DNA from: DASZFV01 sp035546175
Lineage (GTDB): Bacteria; Myxococcota_A; Polyangia; Fen-1088
Assembly: GCA_035546175.1 (NCBI GenBank)
Contig: DASZWW010000499.1
Span: forward strand, 1-17,501
DNA: 17,501 bases
Direction: 5' to 3'
Below, piece after piece: positions 12,672-17,501 of the stretch (position 1 is the first letter of the stretch; every line of letters starts with the position of its first letter). The position numbers and the translations under genes were made by a program. The notes beneath the pieces were generated by a model, which was given only the letters and a program-made list of their open reading frames with translations, was not told the origin of the DNA and searched no databases.

Positions 12672-14387
12672 CTAGGTCCGTTCCTTCATCACCTCGGCGA
12701 CGACGAGCGGGACGAGCTCCTCGAGCTTGACCTTGCGCACCTCGGTGCCCTTGCGCAGCTTGAGCTCGACGACGCCCTCGGCGAGGCCCTTCTTCCCGAC
12801 GGCGACGCGGTAAGGGATGCCCACGAGGTCCGCGTCCTTGAACTTGCTGCCCGGCCGCTCCTCGCGATCGTCGTAGAGCACCTCGATGCCCGCGGCCCGC
12901 AGCCCGTCGTAGATCTTCGTCGCCGCGGCGACGACCGCCGCGTCGTCCTTCTGGAGATCCAGCACGGCGACCTCGTAGGGCGCGAGCGGCACGGGCCAGA
13001 TGATGCCGTCCTTGTCGTGGTTCTGCTCGATGGCCGCCGCGACGATGCGCGTGACGCCGATGCCGTAGCAGCCCATCTCGGCGGGCTTCTCGTGGCCGTC
13101 CTTGTCGAGGAAGCTCACGCCCATGGGCTTCGAGTACTTCTTGCCGAGGAAGAAGACGTGCCCCACCTCGATGCCGCGGTAGCCCTTGAAGCGCCCCCCC
13201 TCGCAGCGCGGGCAGGGATCGCCGGGCGCCGCCTGGCGGAGGTCGGCCGTCACCGAGGGCTGGAAGTCGCGGCCGACGTTGACGCCGACGACGTGCGCGT
13301 CGGCGGCGTTGGCCCCCACGACGAAGTCGGTCATCGCGGCCACCTCGTCGTCGACGTAGACCGGCACCTTGAGGCCGACCGGGCCCGCGAAGCCGACGGG
13401 CGCGCCCGTGACCTCGCGGACGGCGGCGTCCGAGGCGAGCACGACGTCGTTCGCGCCCATGACCTTCTTGACCTTGATCTCGTTGACCTCGCGGTCGCCG
13501 CGCACGAGCACGGCGATGGGCGCGCCGTCGGCGAGGTAGATGAGCGTCTTGACGAGCGCCGAGGGCGGCACCTTGAGGAAGGCCGAGACCTCGGCGATCG
13601 TGTGCGCGCCCGGCGTCTCGACGCGCGTCATCGCTTGGGTGGCCTTGCCCGCGGGCGCCGGCGCGACCTTGCGCGTCGCCGCCTGCTCGACGTTGGCGGC
13701 GTAGTCGCACGTGTCGCAGGCCACGAGCGCGTCCTCGCCCGTCTCGGCGAGCACCTGGAACTCGTGCGACATCGAGCCGCCGATGGCCCCCGTGTCGGCC
13801 TCGACGGGCCGGAAGGCGAGGCCGCAGCGCGTGAAGATGCGCTTGTACGTCGCGTACATGTTCTCGTACTCGCGCTTGGCGTCCTGCTCGTCGACGTGGA
13901 AGGAGTAGGCGTCCTTCATGATGAACTCGCGCCCGCGCATGAGGCCGGCGCGCGGCCGCAGCTCGTCGCGGAACTTGGTCTGGATCTGATAGAGGTTGAG
14001 CGGCAGCTGGCGCCAGCTCCGCAGGTCGCCGCGCACGAGCGCGCAGATGACCTCCTCGTGCGTCGGCCCGATGACGAAGTCGCCGCCCTTGCGGTCCTTG
14101 AGCCGCAGGAGCTGCGCGCCGTACTGCTCCCAGCGCCCGGACTCCTGCCAGAGCTCGGCCGGGATGACGGCCGGCATGAACACCTCGGAGGCGCCCGCGC
14201 GGTTCATCTCCTCGCGAATGATGCGCGAGACCTTCTGCACGACGCGCCAGCCGAGCGGCAGGAAGGAGTAGATGCCGGCCGCGACCTTGCGCAGGTAGCC
14301 GCCGCGCACCATGAAGATGTGTGAGGGGATCTCCGCCTCGGCGGGCGCTTCTTTGAGCGTGGGGACGAGGGACTGTGACAGGCGCAT
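12672..14387 (-). CDS. proS: Prolyl-tRNA synthetase, bacterial type with editing domain
   Basis: ATG 14387 (MRLSQSLVPTLKEAP) gives 571 residues, essentially the length of the E. coli enzyme. The open frame extends 45 codons further, but that part is not family-like. Class II motif 1 covers FLPLGWRVVQKV...EVFMPAV, motif 2 contains TKFRDELRPRAGLMRGREF, and motif 3 is GCYGIGVTRIVAAAIEQ. Between motifs 2 and 3 sits the YbaK-like editing domain (about 240-395), with the conserved lysine in ALVKTLIY, which clears mis-charged Ala-tRNA(Pro). The anticodon-binding domain ends the protein (DDREERPGSKFKDADLVGIPYRV). CxxC pairs occur before and after the insert, as in relatives. It heads the proS-pyrF-rlmB group and is divergent from the LigD-like gene, 67 bases apart. 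No strong ribosome binding site is visible. Confidence 0.96.
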   Translation of the reverse strand: MRLSQSLVPTLKEAPAEAEIPSHIFMVRGGYLRKVAAGIYSFLPLGWRVVQKVSRIIREEMNRAGASEVFMPAVIPAELWQESGRWEQYGAQLLRLKDRKGGDFVIGPTHEEVICALVRGDLRSWRQLPLNLYQIQTKFRDELRPRAGLMRGREFIMKDAYSFHVDEQDAKREYENMYATYKRIFTRCGLAFRPVEADTGAIGGSMSHEFQVLAETGEDALVACDTCDYAANVEQAATRKVAPAPAGKATQAMTRVETPGAHTIAEVSAFLKVPPSALVKTLIYLADGAPIAVLVRGDREVNEIKVKKVMGANDVVLASDAAVREVTGAPVGFAGPVGLKVPVYVDDEVAAMTDFVVGANAADAHVVGVNVGRDFQPSVTADLRQAAPGDPCPRCEGGRFKGYRGIEVGHVFFLGKKYSKPMGVSFLDKDGHEKPAEMGCYGIGVTRIVAAAIEQNHDKDGIIWPVPLAPYEVAVLDLQKDDAAVVAAATKIYDGLRAAGIEVLYDDREERPGSKFKDADLVGIPYRVAVGKKGLAEGVVELKLRKGTEVRKVKLEELVPLVVAEVMKERT

Positions 14388-14392
14388 GTTGG

Positions 14393-14403
14393 GAACCGGG
14401 TTC
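14393..14403. promoter_or_regulatory. Palindrome GAACC-G-GGTTC in the proS/LigD-like divergent gap
   Basis: A perfect 5-bp inverted repeat (also readable as GAAC-N3-GTTC) sits 6 bases upstream of the proS start codon. It resembles SOS-type half-sites (GAAC...GTTC), but the spacing of 3 does not match the known 4-base form, so LexA binding is only a guess. Confidence 0.25.
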
Positions 14404-14410
14404 TTAACAC

Positions 14411-14429
14411 GCCCGCGCCTAGAGCGGGC
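14411..14429. repeat. Inverted repeat GCCCGC-N7-GCGGGC in the divergent gap
   Basis: Perfect 6-bp arms flank a 7-base centre (GCCTAGA) in the 67-base gap between the divergent proS and LigD-like genes. It may be an operator or leader hairpin for one or both genes. Clear -35/-10 hexamers were not recognised in this gap. Confidence 0.35.
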
Positions 14430-14454
14430 GACGACCTTCCGGTAGGCTCGCACC

Positions 14455-15759
14455 GTGCCGCTCGAGGAGTACAACCGCAAGCGCGACTTCGACAAGACGC
14501 GCGAGCCGTCAGGGGAGGTCAAGGCCTCGGCCGGCGGCGATCTCTTCGTCGTCCAGAAGCACGCCGCCTCGCGCCTGCACTACGACTTCCGCCTCGAGCT
14601 CGACGGCGTGCTCCTGTCCTGGTCGGTTCCCAAGGGGCCGAGCCTCGACCCCGCGCAGAAGCGCCTGGCCGTCCGGGTCGAGGACCACCCGCTCGACTAC
14701 GCGATGTTCGAGGGCCTCATCCCCAAGGGGCAGTACGGCGGCGGCACGGTGCTGCTCTGGGACCGCGGGACCTGGGAGCCCCTGGGCGACGCGCGGGCGA
14801 TGGTGCGCGCGGGGAACTTAAAGTTCTCGTTGAGGGGTGAGAAGCTACGGGGCAAGTACGCGCTCGTGAAGCTCAAGGAGCGCCACGCGCCGCGCGGCTC
14901 GGGCGACGCGCGCAACTGGCTGCTCATCAAGGAGCGCGACGCCGAGGCGCGGCCCGAGGCCGAGCTCGACATCACGGCGGCGCGGGCCGAGAGCGTGGCG
15001 ACGCAGCGGACGATGGAGCAGATCGCCGCCGACCCGACGCACGTCTGGCACTCCAACCGCGTCCAGGTGGCGCTCGACGACGTCCCGGGCGCGCGTCCGG
15101 CCGAGCCTCCGGCGCGGCCCCGCCCCGCGCAGCTCGTCGGCAGGGCCAGGCCCCCGGAGGGCCCGGGCTGGCTGCACGAGATGCACATCGAGGGGCGGCG
15201 GCTGCTCGCGCGCGCCGGGCTCAACCAGGAGGTCCAGCTCTTCGACGAGGCGGGCAAGCGCCTGCCGCCCAAGGCGACCGCGGGCCTGGCGGCGATCGCG
15301 AACGCCGTACGCCTCTTGCCCGCGCAGGGCGTCGTCGTCGACGGCGTCGCGACGGCGCTCTACCCCGACGGCCGCCCGCGCGCGCGCGGCCTGGCCGAGG
15401 CCCTGGCCGGCCAGGGCGGCGGCGACGGCGCGCCCGCCCTGGTCTTCTACCTGACCGATCTCCTCTTCCTCGACGGCCACGATCTCGCCGAGACGCCGCT
15501 CGCCAGGCGCAAGGCGCTGCTCGCGAAGCTCGTGGCGCGCGTCCGGCCGCCGGGCATCCTGCGCGTCTCCGAGCACTTCGAGGGCGACGGCGCGGCCTTC
15601 TATCGCGAGGCCTGCCGCGTGGGCCTGCCCGGCGTCGTCTCGCGCCGCGCCGACAGCCCCACGCCCCCGCCGCGAGGCGCCGCCGTCCTCGTGAAGTGCG
15701 CCGCGCCCGCGCCCCGCGAGCGGGCCGCGCGGCGGCCTAACGCGCGGGCGCGAGCTTGA
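14455..15759 (+). CDS. LigD-type 3'-phosphoesterase fused to a degenerate ATP-dependent ligase domain
   Basis: The 434-residue product (GTG start) has two parts. Residues about 5-165 match the LigD phosphoesterase domain, which trims 3'-phosphates and 3'-ribonucleotides at broken DNA ends; its catalytic residues are all present: His36, His42, Asp44, Arg46, His78 and Tyr82, with IPKGQYGGG following. Residues about 210-416 align by eye to the LigD ligase adenylation domain but lack its chemistry. Motif I, normally E-(I)-K-Y-D-G-Y-R, reads EMHIEGRR, with His244 replacing the AMP-binding lysine. Motif III D-G-E becomes DGV (Val298). Motif IIIa is kept (FYLTDLLFLDGHD, 331-343 region). Motif IV E-G-V-V-x-K becomes PGVVSR (Pro392, Arg397). 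Motif V keeps only its last lysine (VKC, 413-415). The OB-fold and polymerase domains are missing. It is probably a DNA end-processing protein with a non-catalytic ligase-like binding module. No ku gene is in the window. Confidence 0.87.
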   Translation: MPLEEYNRKRDFDKTREPSGEVKASAGGDLFVVQKHAASRLHYDFRLELDGVLLSWSVPKGPSLDPAQKRLAVRVEDHPLDYAMFEGLIPKGQYGGGTVLLWDRGTWEPLGDARAMVRAGNLKFSLRGEKLRGKYALVKLKERHAPRGSGDARNWLLIKERDAEARPEAELDITAARAESVATQRTMEQIAADPTHVWHSNRVQVALDDVPGARPAEPPARPRPAQLVGRARPPEGPGWLHEMHIEGRRLLARAGLNQEVQLFDEAGKRLPPKATAGLAAIANAVRLLPAQGVVVDGVATALYPDGRPRARGLAEALAGQGGGDGAPALVFYLTDLLFLDGHDLAETPLARRKALLAKLVARVRPPGILRVSEHFEGDGAAFYREACRVGLPGVVSRRADSPTPPPRGAAVLVKCAAPAPRERAARRPNARARA

Positions 15760-17501
15760 TGTCGTCGCCGTCGACGGTGTAGAGGCGCGGCGGGTCGACG
15801 CGCTCGTGCTCGGCGCCGAAGCGCAGCGTGCCCGTGAGCCCCGCGAACGAGCCCGTGGCCAGGCCCCGCAGCACGTCGGCGCGCGAGCGGCCGCTCGCGG
15901 CCGCGGCCCGGAGCGCGTTCACGCCGTCGTAGGCGTAGGCCTCGGTGGCGTGGGGCTCCTGACCGTAGGCCGCGCGGTAGGCCTCGACGAACGACCTCGC
16001 GGCCGGATCGCCGGCGTCGGCGTAGAAGCCGGGCGCGAGCAGCGCGCCCTGGACGTACCGCCCCGCGCTCTGCAAGAGCCGGGGCGTGAGGTCGTTGGCC
16101 GTGGCCAGCAGCAGCACGTTGCGCGCGCCTCTCTTGCCGGCCTCGGGGCGCTTGCCCCACGGCGCGGGCCAGAGGTCCGCGAAGGCCAGCGCCGGGGCGA
16201 CCAGCTCGAGGCGCTCGGCGCCGTCGGCGACGAAGATGGCCTGCGGCGTCCCCTTCTTCAGGGCCGCGATGGGCGCCGTGAAGGCCGTCGCTCCCGGCGG
16301 GTAGGTCGCCTCGGCCGAGACGCGCCCGCCGCCGGCCGTCACGGCCTGGCGGAAGGCGTCGCGGAGCCGCTTGCCGGACGCGCTGTCGGGGCCGAGGATC
16401 GCGAAGTCGCGCGCCCCCAGGGCCAGCGCGCGCCGCGCCAGCTCGGCGACGCGCGCCTCGGGCGCGTGGACGAGCTGGAAGCCCGACGTCGCCCCGCCCG
16501 GCGCGACGTCGTCGAGCGAGAGCACCGGGATCCCCTCCTCCGTCCCCTCCTTGACGGTCCCGGCGGCCGCCCTTCGATCGCCGGCGCCGAGCACGGCGAT
16601 GACGCTCTCCTCGCGGCCGAGGTCGGCGATGGCCCGGCCGGGCTGGTCGCCGTCGAGCGCGACGTCGCGCACGGCCAGCTGGATGGGCGCCTCTCGACCC
16701 GCCGCCGGGACGGGCGCTCCTGTCGCCAGCATCGCGGCCCGCATGGCGGCCTCGCCCACGGGCTGAAACTTCCCCGTGAGCGGCACGGCGAGCCCGAGGT
16801 GCGTCGGATCGCCCGCGCCGGCGCGCGCGCCCGCGTCCTCGAAGCCGAGGGCTCGCCGCGCCTCGGCCGTCTCGGCCTCGACGGTGGACGCTCCGGCCGC
16901 GTCGCCCTGCGCGCGCATGAGGCCCACGACCTTCGCGCCGAGGAGCGCCCGCGCGAGGCCCTTCTCGGGCGACGCGGCGTAGGTCTTCTGCGCGACGTCG
17001 GGCGGGAGCTCCGCGGCGAGCTCCGCGGCCTTGAGGCGCGCGTACGCCTTCTCGTGAGGCCGCGCGCCGCGGTCGTAGCCCTCCCAGAGCGCGAGCGCCG
17101 CCGCGAGATCGCCGACGCCCGCCGTCGCCTCCGCGAGCGCGCCGCGCAGCTCGACGAGCGCCTCGTCGCCCGGCCCCGCCGACCCGGCGCGCGGCAGGAA
17201 CGGCGTGAGCAGCTCTCGCGCGCGGGCGTACTGCCCGAGGCGCGCCTCGCAGAGGCCGAGGTAGTAGCGCGCGCTCGACGCCACCCCGGCCTCGGGCGGC
17301 GACTCGGCGAGGGGCTCGAGCCGCTGGGCGGCGCCCGCGACGTCGCCGCGAAGGAGGGCGAGGCGCGCGAGCATGAGCTCCGCGGGCCGGCGCGCGCCGT
17401 GGTCCGGGTGGCGCGCCACGAACGACTCGAGCGCGGCGCGCGCCCCCTCGCGATCGCCCTGCTCGAAGCGCCCGCGGGCCGCGTTGTAGTCCGCGTCGGC
17501 C
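15737..17501 (-). CDS. TPR plus type 1 periplasmic-binding protein, LpoA/PBP-activator-like (5' end beyond right edge)
   Basis: The frame is open to the right edge, so 587 C-terminal residues are visible and the start and any signal peptide are missing. A GTG at 17419 is in frame but lies inside a TPR motif, so it is not the start. The first 210 visible residues are tetratricopeptide-like helices (ARGRFEQGDREGARAALESF, LGLCEARLGQYARARELL). From about 16806 leftward is a Leu/Ile/Val-type periplasmic-binding fold: LGLAVPLTGKFQPVG, VIAVLGAG, FAILGPDS, YPPGATAFTAPI, QAIFVADG and EAYAYDGVNALRAA. TPR plus this fold is the layout of LpoA, the outer-membrane lipoprotein that activates penicillin-binding protein PBP1A, so an envelope/peptidoglycan role is likely. 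An ABC transporter binding protein is the alternative, but no transporter genes are adjacent. Its end overlaps the LigD-like gene by 23 bases, tail to tail. Confidence 0.82.
   Translation of the reverse strand, partial: ADADYNAARGRFEQGDREGARAALESFVARHPDHGARRPAELMLARLALLRGDVAGAAQRLEPLAESPPEAGVASSARYYLGLCEARLGQYARARELLTPFLPRAGSAGPGDEALVELRGALAEATAGVGDLAAALALWEGYDRGARPHEKAYARLKAAELAAELPPDVAQKTYAASPEKGLARALLGAKVVGLMRAQGDAAGASTVEAETAEARRALGFEDAGARAGAGDPTHLGLAVPLTGKFQPVGEAAMRAAMLATGAPVPAAGREAPIQLAVRDVALDGDQPGRAIADLGREESVIAVLGAGDRRAAAGTVKEGTEEGIPVLSLDDVAPGGATSGFQLVHAPEARVAELARRALALGARDFAILGPDSASGKRLRDAFRQAVTAGGGRVSAEATYPPGATAFTAPIAALKKGTPQAIFVADGAERLELVAPALAFADLWPAPWGKRPEAGKRGARNVLLLATANDLTPRLLQSAGRYVQGALLAPGFYADAGDPAARSFVEAYRAAYGQEPHATEAYAYDGVNALRAAAASGRSRADVLRGLATGSFAGLTGTLRFGAEHERVDPPRLYTVDGDDIKLAPAR

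Noticed and set aside
14393..14403. LexA box upstream of proS and the LigD-like gene
   Set aside because: The GAAC/GTTC arms are 3 bases apart rather than 4 and the site lies nearer proS, so it is reported only as a palindrome and not as a LexA site.
14388..14522. Extended N-terminus for prolyl-tRNA synthetase
   Set aside because: The extra 45 codons are not family-like, run into the divergent LigD-like gene, and the ATG at 14387 gives the expected family length.
15093..15759. Functional LigD DNA ligase domain
   Set aside because: The motif I lysine and the motif III and IV residues are replaced and the OB-fold is absent, so ligase activity is not supported.

Overview
The window is very GC-rich, bacterial and densely coding: 14 genes were recognised, two of them cut by the window edges, with no gap longer than about 120 bases. 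No tRNA, rRNA, CRISPR array, insertion sequence or phage gene was seen. Short lipoprotein signal peptides, IPT/TIG and Ig-like surface proteins, orphan histidine kinases, a FecR-domain protein and an Asp/Ala-rich linker lipoprotein together suggest a Myxococcota-type (former deltaproteobacterial) organism. That placement is inferred from style and gene content, not from a database search.

Region 1 (1-96, minus strand) is the start of a lipoprotein gene that leaves the window. Region 2 (135-8738, plus strand) is a very compact run of seven genes: a flavodoxin/ferredoxin-NADP reductase; an IPT/TIG lipoprotein; a membrane histidine kinase with a periplasmic sensor and HAMP domain; a single-pass FecR-domain protein; a cytosolic histidine kinase with no sensor; a secreted Ig-like protein with a predicted C-terminal beta-barrel; and an N-formylglutamate amidohydrolase. 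The joins between the five central genes are GTGA, ATGA, ATGA and TGATG, which is the pattern of translational coupling. These five look like one envelope-sensing and signalling unit. No response regulator or sigma factor is encoded in the window, so the output is unknown. An A7 tract at the end of the FecR gene lies where a -1 slip would join the FecR protein in frame to the sensorless kinase.

Region 3 (8772-14387, minus strand) is mostly housekeeping. In transcription order it holds proS (prolyl-tRNA synthetase), pyrF (OMP decarboxylase), rlmB (23S rRNA 2'-O-methyltransferase), a propeller-like lipoprotein, and asd (aspartate-semialdehyde dehydrogenase). proS-pyrF-rlmB is tightly packed and is probably an operon. 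Region 4 (14455-15759, plus strand) is divergent from proS. It encodes a LigD-type 3'-phosphoesterase domain fused to what reads as an ATP-dependent DNA ligase adenylation domain that has lost its catalytic lysine and other motif residues, and has no OB-fold. Region 5 (15737-17501, minus strand) converges on it with a 23-base overlap. It encodes a TPR plus type 1 periplasmic-binding protein of the LpoA/penicillin-binding-protein-activator kind, open at the right edge.

The two points most worth following up are the five-gene TIG/kinase/FecR/kinase/barrel cluster with its possible frameshift fusion, and the phosphoesterase-pseudoligase protein.
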